This document shows positions 19,850-30,260 of a DNA stretch of 64,000 nucleotides, one piece after another; within the stretch, counting starts at the first letter, position 1; each line of letters opens with the position of its first letter. A program made the translations under genes and the position numbers. The stretch covers positions 81,657,441-81,721,440 of the forward strand of contig JAVGWX010000004.1 of the NCBI GenBank assembly GCA_036924085.1, given 5' to 3'. The notes beneath the pieces were generated by a model, which searched no databases, was not told where the DNA came from, and worked only from the letters and a program-made list of their open reading frames with translations. Origin of the DNA: Ariolimax columbianus. Its lineage: Eukaryota > Mollusca > Gastropoda > Stylommatophora > Arionidae.

Positions 19850-20035
19850 GATATTTTTTATTTCCAACTGCTAAGGAATTTTTAACGTATCGATACTGAA
19901 CCCGAGTCTGATCTCACTACCCAGTAAATTTTCACTACAAGATCCATGTGAAAGAAATCCTGATCTCCACCGTGATTCGAACATGAGAACTCCGGCATCC
20001 AAGGCGGAGACCTTACCTCGAGACCACCGAGTCCC
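19850..20035 (-). mobile_element. SINE2 copy, shorter
   Basis: The minus strand reads GGGGGACTCGGTGGTCTCGA, CTCATGTTCGAATCACGGTG (B box) and GGTAGTGAGATCAGACTCGG. Ends near the TCCAACTGCTAAG block. Confidence 0.8.
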
Positions 20036-20323
20036 CCTACTTATTTCTTAACCCAACTAGATGTAGGAGTTGACATCCTTGAAGCATTCATTCCCCAGCG
20101 TGATGTCATGTTTGAGACAATAGAGATTTCTGAGACATTGCATTGAGAATTGGGAATGGGACAATATAACTGATTTTATTCATTTCTGAAGGTTAGTTCT
20201 ATGTGAAAATACTTAAGCTCGCGTTGGACACACTGATAATACACGTGCACTATGTCAACAAAACATTTGTATTTTACCTACAAAAATACACTGAAAACCA
20301 GAGCTATAAACAATACGACTTAC

Positions 20324-20443
20324 TATTAAAAATCAGTGTGAGATTTTGTTTCATATATTCGGCTTCCTGAGCTTCCATATCACAAGAATCTCCAATAAAT
20401 ACGAGCCTAGCTTTCCTGCTGTAGCTCGGGGCAGATATACTTC
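20324..20443 (-). CDS. SCUBE-like exon 11: linker
   Basis: 120 nt, phase 1-1, acceptor TTGGTCAACAG, donor AATA/GTAAGT. Encodes GSISAPSYSRKARLVFIGDSCDME... ending in NLTLIFN. The basic KAR-x-x-F-I-x-D-x-C core matches the vertebrate linker (KARF.I..AKC) after the spacer. Identification rests on position, phase and this short motif. Confidence 0.8.
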
Positions 20444-20599
20444 CTGTTGACCAAAGCAAATTAGTAAAGCAAGTTTCAATATATGTTAGCACCACCAAAC
20501 TCTATGTCAAAATACAGAAATGAGGAAACATGCACATTCCAATATCTGGAACAGGGAAGAGAAGAGTGACAACTTTTTGTTTTTGACATTAGAAAAGAG

Positions 20600-20926
20600 G
20601 AACTGAGACGCCAGTCCGGTCAGGAACAACATACTGACTAGGATGTCACGTCAGGCACAATATACTGACAAAGACCACAATCTTTCTTGCGTGTAGTGTT
20701 CCTTGGAAACATGCTGTTTTCAAGACAGCATGGCTGACAACATGTGGATCGACGTGATCCCTGTAGTAGTGAGTGACACGCAAGATGAAGCCAAGCACAG
20801 CACAACCACCTAGAGAACCACAATCCACCTTCATTGGTACGCTCGGGTGTGAGGAGAGCTTCTTAACGCCTTTTTAGCGGCGCAAATAAGAGTAAACTAA
20901 GTCATTGTGGGCGTTAAACAGCAGCA
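20600..20926 (+). mobile_element. RepA copy
   Basis: Contains GGTCAGGAACAACATACTGA, CTTGGAAACATGCTGTTTTC, GATCCCTGTAGTAGTGAGTG and CATTGTGGGCGTTAAACAGC. The tail directly abuts SINE1 at 20929. Confidence 0.85.
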
Positions 20927-20928
20927 CA

Positions 20929-21178
20929 GGGGACGGCGTGGGCTAGTGGTTAAGTGACACGGCTCACAACCAGAAGATACTGGGTTCGATCCCCATCACA
21001 GCACCAGCCGTTACCCCAGGGAAGCAAACCCTTAGAAAATGCAGGAGGAAGCAGGCCCTTACATAAAATGAATGCTGAAGTCAGATGCACTGAGCCGACA
21101 GGAGCAAAATAAAAACCACAGTGCAACGCACACCCGCCTTGGGGAATGGAGAAATAAGGCAAACACAAAAAAAACACA
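20929..21178 (+). mobile_element. SINE1, best-preserved copy
   Basis: tRNA-derived head: GGCTAGTGGTTAAGTGAC (A-box region) and GGGTTCGATCCCC (B box, 20982-20994), the internal RNA polymerase III promoter. The body includes CCCTTACATAAAATGAATGC, GAAGTCAGATGCACTGAGCC and CACAGTGCAACGC, and ends in an A-rich tail with AACACAAAAAAAAC. The GATGCAC/CAGTGCAAC part is shared with the 5' UTR of LINEs A and C. Confidence 0.88.
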
Positions 21179-21310
21179 AAAACAGCAACATCAAGAGCAA
21201 TGAAATAAGAAAAATATAAATTGAGTACTTAGATCAGGCATGTGCAACATACGGCACATAGGCTGCATCCAGCCCCCACCCTGATTTTTATGTAGCCAGC
21301 AGCAACTTCA

Positions 21311-21556
21311 CAGAATCTGTATGGTAGCCTCATCTATGAACTCCCTTCACAGAGTCTGTATGGTAGCCTCATCTATGAACTCCCTTCACAGAGTCTGTAT
21401 GGTAGCCTCGTCAATGAACTCCCTTCACAGAGTCTGTATGGTAGCCTCGTCTATGAACTCCCTTCACAGAATCTGTATGGTAGCCTCGTCTATGAACTCC
21501 CTTCACAGAATCTGTATGGTAGCCTCGTCTATGAACTCCCTTTACAGAGTCTGGTC
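21311..21556 (+). repeat. 39-bp minisatellite, six units
   Basis: Unit CACAGAGTCTGTATGGTAGC CTCGTCTATGAACTCCCTT. At 39 bp it keeps one frame open, giving repeated MVASSMNSLHRVC, continuous with the LINE fragment that follows. Confidence 0.93.
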
Positions 21557-21990
21557 CCAGCAGAGATTCTCCTTGGAAACCAAACTACGCCTTTACAAAT
21601 CCTACACCATCCCAATCCTTCTGCATGGCTCCAAAATCTGGATGATCGTGCTTGCAATGACACCAGAAGAGTATTGAAGTCTTCCATATGTGCAGTCAGA
21701 GACCCATCCTTGGAATCCACTGGTATGACATGGTTACCAACACTGAAGTCGTCTGACAAAAACATCTCAAGACTATTGTTTCTACGATGGAGCATCGCTG
21801 CCTCTCTATCTTTGGTCAAGTGACCCACTTCCCCCTGGATATCCCGACCTGCCAGATTCTGTATCTGGTTGTCAAGATCAAGGGTGAGAAAAGACTATGT
21901 CGCCCTCGGAATTGTCTGCGCAACACTTGGCTGTGACAAATTGCTTGCACCTCAACAGAACTATACAACTCATAAACCTCGGCCATTAAT
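21557..21990 (+). mobile_element. LINE reverse transcriptase C-terminal fragment
   Basis: SLETKLRLYKSYTIPILLHG and SKIW, then after frameshifts WYDMVTNTEVV, HRCLSIFGQVTHF and RPRNCLRNTW: the Y-x-x-x-V-L-P-I-L-L-Y-G-S-x-x-W block and the R-x-R-x-x-G-H / GRP-x-x-x-W end common to LINE ORF2 proteins. Confidence 0.75.
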
Positions 21991-22186
21991 CGTGGTGACA
22001 GATGATTGACTCAAAGGGCCTTGGTCACTTAAGTTAATTTTTATAATCATATATGGGATAATTCAAACTTGGTAGGCTATTCCACACTCGGCAGGTTTCA
22101 AGTTTGTGTGAAAGTGGCGTGTACAATCATTATGAGTTGGAGAACCATCTGCTCTAGAGGGATTTCAACATAGATGAACAACTCAC

Positions 22187-22408
22187 CTGAACATTGTGGC
22201 AATGTTCCAGTATCCATGTTCGTCCATTCATAATTTGTTTTTGGCCCACAACTGAAGGACATTGATGTGCTATTTATAAGACCATGCTGATTGGTTAGCT
22301 GGGCCTGTGGGTCACAGGTCATAGTACAAAGTTGATCCTGTGAGCCTACTTGGACACAAGCCAAAGCTGAGAGTGGCTGTTGAACCAAAGAAATACACTG
22401 TCCAGCAT
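22187..22408 (-). CDS. SCUBE-like exon 10: cysteine-rich spacer
   Basis: 222 nt, phase 1-1, acceptor CTTATAG, donor TCAG/GTGAGT. Encodes about 74 residues: AGQCIS..., ACVQVG..QLCTMTC, FSCGPK.NYEW, TLPQCS. The cysteine arrangement (GKC, L-x-C, SC-x-L-SC, LSCG, P-x-C) parallels the spacer that follows the EGF array in vertebrate SCUBE. It also looks weakly like a sushi fold. One sequon at INST. Confidence 0.85.
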
Positions 22409-22744
22409 CTATAAGGAATATAACAGAGACAGCAAATTAAAAATAAAAATATTTGTTGAATAAAATAATTCTACTTAATGGAAAGTCACACAAATTGGGA
22501 CTAAGAAAGACAAAATAAAGTTATGAGAATAGATGAAACTAACAACAATCAGATTGTGTTGGGAGATACTCTTATACTGTTTGGAATCATTCATATATCT
22601 TGATAGCAATATAGACAAAGCACAATTGACAAAGCACAATTGACATGTCAATCCAAATGTAAAGCCCAGAACTGGAAAGGCAAGAATGGTATCCCTGACA
22701 CTAAACAGCATATGATGATCCAAAGAAAGCAAGATCAAAACCAA

Positions 22745-23060
22745 ATTTAGAATATTGAACGCCGTGTTAAGTCAGTGCTGTTGTATTGAGCTGAAACTTA
22801 GAGAATAACCAAGGCAATTCAAGAAAGGTTACAGTTCTTCGTTAACAGATGCCTATGAAGGATAATGGGCTAAAGTGATGGGACATTGTAGTGAGGAATG
22901 AAGACTTATGATAAAGGAGCCAACAACAGCCCCTAGAACAGCAAATTAAGAGAAGAAAATGGTGCTGGATAGGACATAGCAATGTCCAGCATGGTCAGGC
23001 AGGCTCGGACATGGAATCCTCAAGGGTAGGGATAGAGAGGAAGATCTAAAAATACATTGA
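22745..23060 (+). mobile_element. Degenerate LINE reverse transcriptase end
   Basis: In shifting frames: NAVLSQCCCIELKL, FVNRCL-RRIMG-like, RSQQQPLEQQIKRRKWCWIG and GHS. Matches the VNRCLRRIMGI...RSQQQPLEQQ fragment at 37270-38165 (opposite strand). Confidence 0.65.
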
Positions 23061-23147
23061 GAAGTGAATGTGAGATGGAACTATGATTAAACGTTTACTC
23101 TAGGAGAGAGGAAGAAAGAGCAGTACATGACCGTGTACCCTGGTGGG

Positions 23148-23455
23148 ATGTATCCTAATGGGATCATTGCCACACTAGCACCACTATCCCAATGGGACTA
23201 TTGCCCCACTAGCACCACTGTCCCAATGGGACTATTGCCACACTAGCACCACTGTCCCAATGGGACTATTGCCACACTAGCACCACTGTCCCAATGGGAC
23301 TATTGCCCCACTAGCACCACTGTCCCAATGGGACTATTGCCACACTAGCACCACTGTCCCAATGGGATCATTGCCACACTAGCACCACTGTCCCAATGGG
23401 ATCATTGCCACACTAGCACCGCTGTCACACTAGGAGTACTGTCCCACTAAGATGA
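23148..23455. repeat. 34-bp minisatellite, about eight units
   Basis: Unit CACTGTCCCAATGGGACTAT TGCCACACTAGCAC, with GGGATCATTG variants. CCCAATGGGA is nearly palindromic, so single strands could fold. Directly adjoins the next array. Confidence 0.92.
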
Positions 23456-24440
23456 TTCAGTATACAAGACAGCTGTAGGGGCAATACTCCCATATTTGAT
23501 ACAGGAATACAAGACAACTCTAGGACACCTCCCCATATTTGATACAGGAATACAAGACAACTCTAGGAACAATCCCCCATATTTGATACAGGAATACAAG
23601 ACAACTCTAGGAACAATCCCTCCTATCTGATACAGGAATACAAGACAACTCTATGAACAATACTCCCATATTTGATACAGGAATACAAGACAACTCTAGG
23701 ACAACACCCCCATATCTGATACAGGAATTCAAGACAACTCTAGGACAACACCCCCATATCTGATACAGGAATACAAGACAACTCTAGGACAACACCCCCA
23801 TATCTGATACAGGAATACAAGACAACTCTAGGACAACACCCCCATATCTGATACAGGAATACAAGACATCTTTAGGACAACACCCCCATATCTGATACAG
23901 GAATACAAGACAACTCTAGGACAACACCCCCATATATGATACAGGAATACAAGACAGCTCTATGAATAATACTTCATATATGATACAGGAATACAAGACA
24001 CCTCTAGGAACAATCCCTCATATATGATACAGGAATACAAGACAGCTCTAGGAATAATACTTCATATATGATACAGGAATACAAGACAGCTCTAGGAATA
24101 ATACTTCATAAATGATACAGGAATACAAGACAGCTCTAGGAATAATACCTCATACATGATACAGGAATACAAGATAGCTCTAGGAACAATCCCTCATATA
24201 TGATACAGGAATACAAGACAACTCTAGGAATAATACCTCATATATGATACAGGAATACAAGACAGCTCTAGGAACAATCCCTCATATATGATTCAGGAAT
24301 ACAAGACAGCTCTAGGAATAATACTTCATATATGATACAGGAATACAAGACAGCTCTAGGAATAATACTTCATATATGATACAGGAATACAAGACAGCTC
24401 TAGGAATAATACCTCATATATGATACAGGAATACAAGAGT
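23456..24440. repeat. Approx. 41-44-bp minisatellite, over 20 units
   Basis: Core GATACAGGAATACAAGACA(A/G)CTCTAGGA followed by a variable block (ACAACACCCCCATATCT in the left half, ATAATACTTCATATAT in the right half). Two subtypes occupy separate halves, showing local homogenisation. Lies in intron 9. Confidence 0.92.
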
Positions 24441-24488
24441 TAATAACTGCACCATGCTCTTCTGAAACACCAGAAGATGAAGAAGTTC

Positions 24489-24582
24489 ACAAGAATTCAT
24501 CTATACAATCGTGCCTGTTTGGGTGTAGTTTAAATTCTAAACCACACATGCAAACATAAATACCCTCCCTCCATGTTTGTAC
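24489..24582 (-). pseudogene. Partial duplicate of SCUBE-like exon 9
   Basis: A direct 94-bp duplication of 24583-24676: the 3' half of exon 9 plus the start of its intron. The copy keeps CTN-EGGY and the -NRHDCI coding block, but a 4-bp insertion shifts the frame and the donor GT at the exon end has become AT (position 24500-24499). No acceptor lies upstream in the copy, so it cannot act as an exon. Confidence 0.85.
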
Positions 24583-24594
24583 ACAAGAACTCAC

Positions 24595-24717
24595 CTATAC
24601 AATCATGCCTGTTTGGGTGTAGTTTAAATCCCAAACCACACATACAAACATAGCTACCTTCAGTGTTTGTACATGAGTGCTGACAGCCGCCGTTACGAAT
24701 ACCACACTCATTGACAT
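24595..24717 (-). CDS. SCUBE-like exon 9: calcium-binding EGF
   Basis: 123 nt, phase 1-1, acceptor ATTTTCAG, donor ATAG/GTGAGT. Encodes [16 protein letters not shown]...[20 protein letters not shown]; the LH.NR.DC ending is characteristic of the last SCUBE EGF. The 3' half of this exon is duplicated just downstream at 24489-24582. Confidence 0.93.
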   Translation of the reverse strand: MSMSVVFVTAAVSTHVQTLKVAMFVCVVWDLNYTQTGMIV

Positions 24718-24824
24718 CTGAAAATGTCATTAATATGAAGTAAAAAAAAACATTACATGACATTATACAAGAATTGTATTCCACATTCAAAACAGATTAG
24801 TGTATAGGGATAAATGTGGAGTGA

Positions 24825-25025
24825 AGACTAACATCAGGGTCAGGTGAAACATACTGATCAAGACTCCACCTCACGTCTACGTCAGGATCCCTGGAAATAG
24901 TTTGTGTCAGAGCAATCTGGCAAATGAGATGGGGATGGACACTGCCTGTAATCTCCATAATAGTGAGCTTAATGAGGTGCATCAATTTGCACTATAGACA
25001 GGAGGACCCTGGTCCACCTTCTCAA
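24825..25025 (+). mobile_element. RepA fragment, diverged
   Basis: AAGACTAACATCAGGGTCAG, AACATACTGATCAAGACTCC and ACCCTGGTCCACCTTCTCAA in RepA order, strongly diverged and without the 3' end. Confidence 0.7.
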
Positions 25026-25109
25026 GTATGCTTCGAGATGTAAGTACAGCCACTGTAATTCATGACTAAAAAGCTGTCGTCAAGAGTTGAATTAATTTAG
25101 TACAAGGGG

Positions 25110-25455
25110 AGAGAAGACTAACGTCTGACCAGACAAAACATACTGATCAGATATGTTAGTCAGTGTTGGGTAAAATATACTGCCCAAGACCACCAGCCCA
25201 CTTCCACGTAGGTCTCCCTAGAAAATATTATTGTCAATGAAGTCTGGCTAGCGAGGTGGGAGATTGACATGATCCATGTGGTAGTGAGTGATACTCGATG
25301 AAGCCAAGCATAGCATAATCGCATGGAGAAGACCGGTCCACCTTCATCAGCACGCTCAGGATGTGATGAAAGATACTGCAACTCACCACTTAATGCCCTT
25401 TTAAGGTCACACAAAAGAGTAATCTTACTCATTGTGGGCATTCAACAACAACAAT
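25110..25455 (+). mobile_element. RepA copy
   Basis: Complete RepA: AGAAGACTAACGTCTGACCA, the 37-bp unit, GTGGTAGTGAGTGATACTCG, GGTCCACCTTCATCAGCACG and CATTGTGGGCATTCAACAAC tail. Confidence 0.88.
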
Positions 25456-25509
25456 TAAGTATGTGTGGTTTCCACAACAACAACATATGAATGAACGGTG
25501 TATGCAGAA

Positions 25510-25685
25510 TAGATGTTAGGATCTGAGTAACAGAGTGGTAGAGTGTGATCCCTTTTCACCCCATTGGTATTGTGTTCAATCCAGTCAACCCAACTGTAAA
25601 TAGTTACTGTAAAGAAGAAAAAGGCACGAAAGAAAGGAACTAGCTATACTATCTCATTGAAAACTAAGACCTAGTACAATGAAGT
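25510..25685 (+). mobile_element. SINE3 copy
   Basis: tRNA-like head (AGTAACAGAGTGGTAGAGTG, then GTGTTCAATCC) followed by CCAACTGTAAATAGTTACTG and GGCACGAAAGAAAGGA as in 48125-48312. Confidence 0.6.
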
Positions 25686-25844
25686 CTCTAACACTTTCTC
25701 CCAAACCGCATTGTAATGTGTTCACTGAACTGGCTTCTGGCGGGACTAATTCACTGGATCTATCAGTACCACTATATACAAATGTGAATAACTGTTAATG
25801 TTTTGTCATTACATATAAACAATTTTTAAAAAGTTAATTCCATC

Positions 25845-26470
25845 ATCATCATCACCAAGTGTCCTGCTGGATGGCATTGGCAATCATGGACCTCCATGTA
25901 TTGTTTATCAGTTCCACCGTTGATCACCTCACATGTCCCGCCTTCAAGCTGTCCAATATTTTCTCTCTTTGCCTCCCTCTGTCCCTCTTCCCTGCAATTC
26001 TGCCCATTGTCACCGTGTGTTTTAACCCACGTCTTGTCCTGACATACCTGAAAAAGGATGACTGCCTTGTCTGACTTTTGCCATAAGCTGTCTTTGTGTA
26101 TGTGTCTCCTCAAGAACCAATGATCAATGTACTTGCCTGCTGATTGTCCATGACTCGCTGCCGTATGTCAGTACTGATTTCGCATAGAATCCAAGAGCTC
26201 TCTTCCAGCGTTAGGTTTTTGTTGCACAAGATTCCCCTCATACTCTGGAAGACTGATTTTGCTTTGGTTATTCTGTTTTTGATTCCGTTATTTCCTCACC
26301 CATCAAAACTGATGTGGGTGTCTAAGTATTGAAATGAGTGTACTTGTCATAGGGTTGTCTCATTCACCTTTAAACAACATTTTGGAGATTTGTACTTTTT
26401 AGTTACTACCATTACTTTCACAAAATTTTTTTTTGAGGATGAGACTGAATTTAAGGTTGACAACTTTATT
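25845..26470 (-). mobile_element. RTE-like LINE reverse transcriptase end
   Basis: The minus strand gives SFQYLDTHISFDG, NRITKAKSVFQSMRGIL, then GRIAGKRDRGRQREKILDSL-type and WRSMIANAIQQDT residues, ending in a CAT/ATG-rich 3' end (MMMM). Same family and same end as 53108-53640. Confidence 0.75.
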
Positions 26471-26499
26471 CAATACACCTAATTCATCTTCCCTTTTTG

Positions 26500-26945
26500 C
26501 AAGCATTAAAATATGTTTATTTCTTTTATTTTTTATTGTTCATTTATGTTTACTGTTCATTAATGTTTATTGTTGTTTATTTATGTTTACTGTTCATTAA
26601 TGTTTATTGTTGTTCATTTGTTTTTTGTTGTTTATTTATGCCTATTGTTGTTCAATTGTTTTTTGTTGTTTATTTATGCTTATTGTTGTTCATTTATGCT
26701 TATTGTTGTTCATTTATGTTTTTTTGTTGTTTATTTACGTTTATTGTTGTTCACTAATGTTTATTGTTCATTTATGTATATTGTTGTTCATTTAAGTTTA
26801 TTGTTCATTTATGTTTTTTGTTATTCATTTATGCTTATTGTTGTTCATTTATGTTTATTGTTGTTCATTTATGTTTATCATTCATTAATGTTTATTGATG
26901 CTTATTGTTGTTCATTTGTGTGTAATTTTGTTTATTTATGATTTA
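26500..26945. repeat. Irregular TTTATTGTTGTTCA minisatellite
   Basis: Alternating TTTATG, TTTATTGTTGTTCA and TTTATTGTTCATTAATG blocks. Long open frames here (V-Y-C-S-F / L-F-I-Y-V-Y patterns) are by-products of the repeat. Confidence 0.9.
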
Positions 26946-27222
26946 CACACATTTTCAAATGGTATATAGTGCACTATTTCCTTTTTTTTCATGGCCAAAA
27001 TGCCTTTGCAAGCTTAAAAAAAACTGAATTCTATATTATGAACTTATCCACTTTAAGAACATGCTCTGGTCCCTATCTATACGTATAAGTGGATGAACTA
27101 CTGTATGCAACTAGCAACAGCATATTTCAAACCCGTGTCAAAAAGCACATGGATAGGTTTACAAAGCCGAGTGTTGAGGACCCACATACACTTTAACAAT
27201 CCAACTAGGCTTCAGATCCTAC

Positions 27223-27339
27223 CTGCACAATGAGTGACCCCAAACAGCTGGTATCCTGCATTACATTGGCATTGGAATGTACCAGGTAAGTTGACACAAG
27301 TATGGTCACAAGTTGAATTCAACAAACATTCATCAGTAT
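27223..27339 (-). CDS. SCUBE-like exon 8: calcium-binding EGF
   Basis: 117 nt, phase 1-1, acceptor TTTTCTTTCAG, donor GCAG/GTAGGA. Encodes [35 protein letters not shown]. The short first loop and the G-x-THC ending match the eighth EGF of vertebrate SCUBE closely. A sequon is present at NST. Confidence 0.93.
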
Positions 27340-27409
27340 CTGAAAGAAAATGAGAAAACAGCTAGAAATTGCACTTTCCAAGAAAAGCATAATTTACATT
27401 AAATCTATT

Positions 27410-27730
27410 AGAGCGCATGAGCTGCAGCGGTCAGCAACTCATAGCTGACTGCCAGCGTCAGGGTCAGCGAACCAGAGCTGCCAAGACCCTTCTACACCTC
27501 CATGCGACGATCCTGGATAACAGGCTGCAAAGGGCAGACTGGCTAAGGAGAAGGGATCGGAGAGGGAATGCTAACCCGATAATCAACAAATGCTTGCTGG
27601 AGTCGAATGTGTTGGACTGAAAGGTTCAAATATCGCGGTCAAGCTGTAAACTACGACACAACACATTCCGTTCTCTGGACTACATTCTGCTACTTAGGAG
27701 ATTGAGAACGAACAAAGCCAAGCCAAATGT
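27410..27730 (+). mobile_element. RepB copy
   Basis: GCATGAGCTGCAGCGGTCAG, CAACTCATAGCTGACTGCC, CAGGGTCAGCGAACCAGAGC, then GGACTGAAAGGTTCAAATAT, CAAGCTGTAAACTACGACAC and the 3' end GGAGATTGAGAACGAAC. Best plus-strand copy. Confidence 0.82.
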
Positions 27731-27739
27731 ATCAATGTG

Positions 27740-28015
27740 GCCAAAGATGCAGCACAGTGAAAGGGCCAACAACTACAAGCGACTCACAGTTGGCTGTCAT
27801 TGTCAGGAGGGTCAGTGAAATAAAGCCGACCGAGAACTTATTCCGCCTCCAAGCTGCGGACCTGGAAACATACTGCACTAGTGTATTCTGGCCAAGAGAA
27901 TAGTGATCGTAGTAGGAAGGCAGACCAGGTACCTAAACTGAAATCAGATGTATTGGGCCAAAAGGTGCAGATATTGTAGTCTTACTGTAAACTACAACAC
28001 AGCATTCTTTTCAGG
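27740..28015 (+). mobile_element. RepB copy, second in tandem
   Basis: CAAAGATGCAGCACAGTGAA, CTCACAGTTGGCTGTCATTG, GGGCCAAAAGGTGCAGATAT and TACTGTAAACTACAACACAG. Lacks the GAGATTGAGAACGAA end. Confidence 0.75.
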
Positions 28016-28019
28016 ATCA

Positions 28020-28140
28020 GCTCAAAAAATGATGAAATCTATAAATGAATTGGCAGTCAATGGTATTACTACAATCTTTTAGTGGTTACCAGGTACCATA
28101 GGGATCTGAGGTAATGAAAGTGCCGACAAAGGGGCAAATA
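28020..28140 (+). mobile_element. LINE RNase H fragment
   Basis: Gives MMKSINELAVNGITTIF, WLPGTIGI and GNESADKGANT with stops, the W-x-P-G-H-x-G-I-x-G-N-E-x-A-D-x-x-A-K motif of RNase H. Confidence 0.7.
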
Positions 28141-28214
28141 CTTTCTTTATACTTTTGTAATGATGGAACACTCTGAAATATCAATGTTTTTGTTGATTAG
28201 TTTATACTTACTTA

Positions 28215-28430
28215 TTTTTTTTATCCAGCTGTGCCATTAAACGCTAAGTTATTCACAGCTAACCTCCAAATTAGGAGTCCTTTCAGCAATCCACAGCCCT
28301 GCTGACACGCCTGGTAGGAGGTAGGTTCATCCCTCAGGCACAGAGAATAAAGCAGAGTGCAAAATTGTGCGAAGCGAACTGAAAGCAAATCTAAGGAGGG
28401 CTGGACATGGGGGCTGGCTACCACATCATG
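28215..28430 (-). repeat. Unclassified dispersed repeat
   Basis: The reverse complement matches 38665-38830: TTGGAGGTTAGCTG, GTGTCAGCAGGG, TGAGGGATGAACCTACCTCC-like and TTTGCTTTCAGTTC. Family unknown. Confidence 0.6.
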
Positions 28431-28599
28431 TAGAAATAAACTAGAAGAAACAGAAAGATCTCTACACCCACATGATAAAAGGGTAGTGATTATGTAAAGT
28501 AAAGCAACAAAGGATAGTGAGACTGAGGAGGGTCATGCATGGGGCAGGCAATATAAAAATGTTCATTAAAGTGCTAAACAGTTTCATCAATAACTCTCA

Positions 28600-28760
28600 A
28601 GGTGAGACCAAATGATCATCTTCATACTATGTACATGGTACAACAGATTATCTACCATAAATTCAAGATTGGTCCGTCAGAACTATGCAACTGTGGCACT
28701 AACCATATGACAACTGAACGATTGCTACAGATCTACCTTGAGCTGACTGTTGCATTTATT
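28600..28760 (+). mobile_element. I-like LINE RNase H C-terminus
   Basis: HTMYMVQQIIYHKFKIGPSE-like followed by LCNCGTNHMTTERLLQ: the C-x-C-G-x-x-x-x-T-x-E-H-x-L-x-x-C tail seen in LINE B. Single-domain scrap. Confidence 0.7.
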
Positions 28761-28821
28761 AGGTTCATAAATGTTGAAAGTTTGAAAAACAAGGATGCAT
28801 CATTATTGTGATTGGACTTAC

Positions 28822-28944
28822 CTACACATGTTTTCTGATCTGCACTGATCTTATAACCGGTCGGGCAAGCGCATTCAAATCCTCCCTTCACGTTTTCACA
28901 CAAGTGTGAACATCCATCAGTTTTCGTTTCACACTCATCAACAT
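28822..28944 (-). CDS. SCUBE-like exon 7: calcium-binding EGF
   Basis: 123 nt, phase 1-1, acceptor TTATTGGCAG, donor TAG/GTAAGT. Encodes [16 protein letters not shown]...[10 protein letters not shown]...DQKTCV, a full calcium-binding EGF with the D-V-D-E-C start. First of three consecutive calcium-binding modules (exons 7-9), as in SCUBE EGF 7-9. Confidence 0.93.
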
Positions 28945-29009
28945 CTGCCAATAAATATAATTCAAATTTTTTCAATCTTCTTAAGATATCCTTGGTCAGT
29001 GACTATGCT

Positions 29010-29570
29010 CTCACCTGGTGACGTCTTTAGGAGCAGCAACAAACTCCTTCCACTTCTTAGATCCTTGGTTAGTGGTTGGCAAAGTGGCCAGTGATGATCT
29101 CACCTGGTGGCATCTTTAAGGGCAGCAACAAACTCCCTCTATTTCAGCAATCCTTGGTTTGGGACTGACAGAGTGGTCAGTGATGATCTCACCTGGTGGC
29201 GTCTTTAAGGGCAACAACAAACTCCCTCAACTTCTTAGATCCTTAGTTGGGGACTGACAAAGTGGCCAGTGATGATCTCACCTGGTGGCATCTTTAAGGG
29301 CAACAACAAACTCCCTCAACTTCTTAGATCCTTAGTTGGGGACTGACAAAGTAGCCAATGATGATCTCACCTGGTGGCATCTTTAAGGGCAACAACAAAC
29401 TCCCTCAACTTCTTAGATCCTTAGTTGGGGACTGACAAAGTGGTCAGTGATGATCTCACCTGGTGGCATCTTTAAGGGCAACAACAAACTCCCTCAACTT
29501 CTTAGATCCTTAGTTGGGGACTGACAAAGTGGTCAGTGATGATCTCACCTGGTGGCATTTTTAAGGAAAA
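29010..29570 (-). repeat. 89-bp tandem repeat, six to seven units
   Basis: Unit GATCTCACCTGGTGGCATCT TTAAGGGCAACAACAAACTC ... GTTGGGGACTGACAAAGTGG. The reverse complement matches the LINE-derived units at 6110-6530 (AAGTTTGTTGTTGCCCTTAAAGA type). Confidence 0.92.
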
Positions 29571-30054
29571 TTTCCATCACACTTCAATTGCTGAATGAAA
29601 GCTGCAGGGTAAATGATCGACTTGTAATAATCCTCACAAATAATGGCATCAGCACTTTAACATGTCTTTGTTGGTGACTGTGGAAGGGTGGTCAGACCAC
29701 GACTGATCACGCAGCTTCATCTCTCCCCTTCCAGAAGCTTTGACGGTGCTCATATTGGCTGGACAACTTCCATACACGGCACACATATGTGATTGTTCCT
29801 CACAGTTTCTTTCTTTGCCATCAAGAATTGAATTACAACTTATGGTTTGTAACACGCACTGCACACATACGCCTTTTTGTGATGGACTTCTACAGCCGCA
29901 CTATCTATTGGAAGGCCGTGCAATTACCCACACTTATGCGAGAAACATCAGTGTTGCAAACTGTAATTTTCCACTTTGCTATATTTTGGGAGAAGAAATA
30001 AATGTGGAGCATTACTTTCTGAAGAACCCTTGTATCTTCATCACTTGAACTGCC

Positions 30055-30260
30055 ATGTTATGGGCCCCAGAGGTAAGGTGAAAGAGATGCCAACCTAAGA
30101 TAACATAGTGAAGAACAATAGAAGGGAAAATAGAAGTCATGAATCAGAGATGCTGCACCATATGAAGGACGGTACCAGGATAGGTTAAGTGGAGGAAATT
30201 TTCTGCCCTTAAAGAAACCATTAACCACGATGGTCACTGACCATTTTTCCAGTCACTCTA
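30055..30260 (+). repeat. Single copy of the LINE-derived unit
   Basis: ATGTTATGGGCCCCAGAGGT, then AGGTTAAGTGGAGGAAATTT and CCCTTAAAGAAACC, colinear with 6020-6200 but not amplified. Confidence 0.65.

Noticed and set aside
20970..20995. A genuine tRNA gene
   Set aside because: The tRNA-like head lacks a complete cloverleaf and is followed by the SINE1 body; the same head recurs at 205-463.
26497..26941. Hydrophobic ORFs resembling multi-pass membrane proteins
   Set aside because: Product of a TTTATTGTTGTTCA repeat; all three plus frames give similar low-complexity peptides.
29740..30048. 102-codon plus-strand ORF with several cysteines
   Set aside because: No recognisable domain, no EGF spacing, and wrong strand for the gene; treated as chance.
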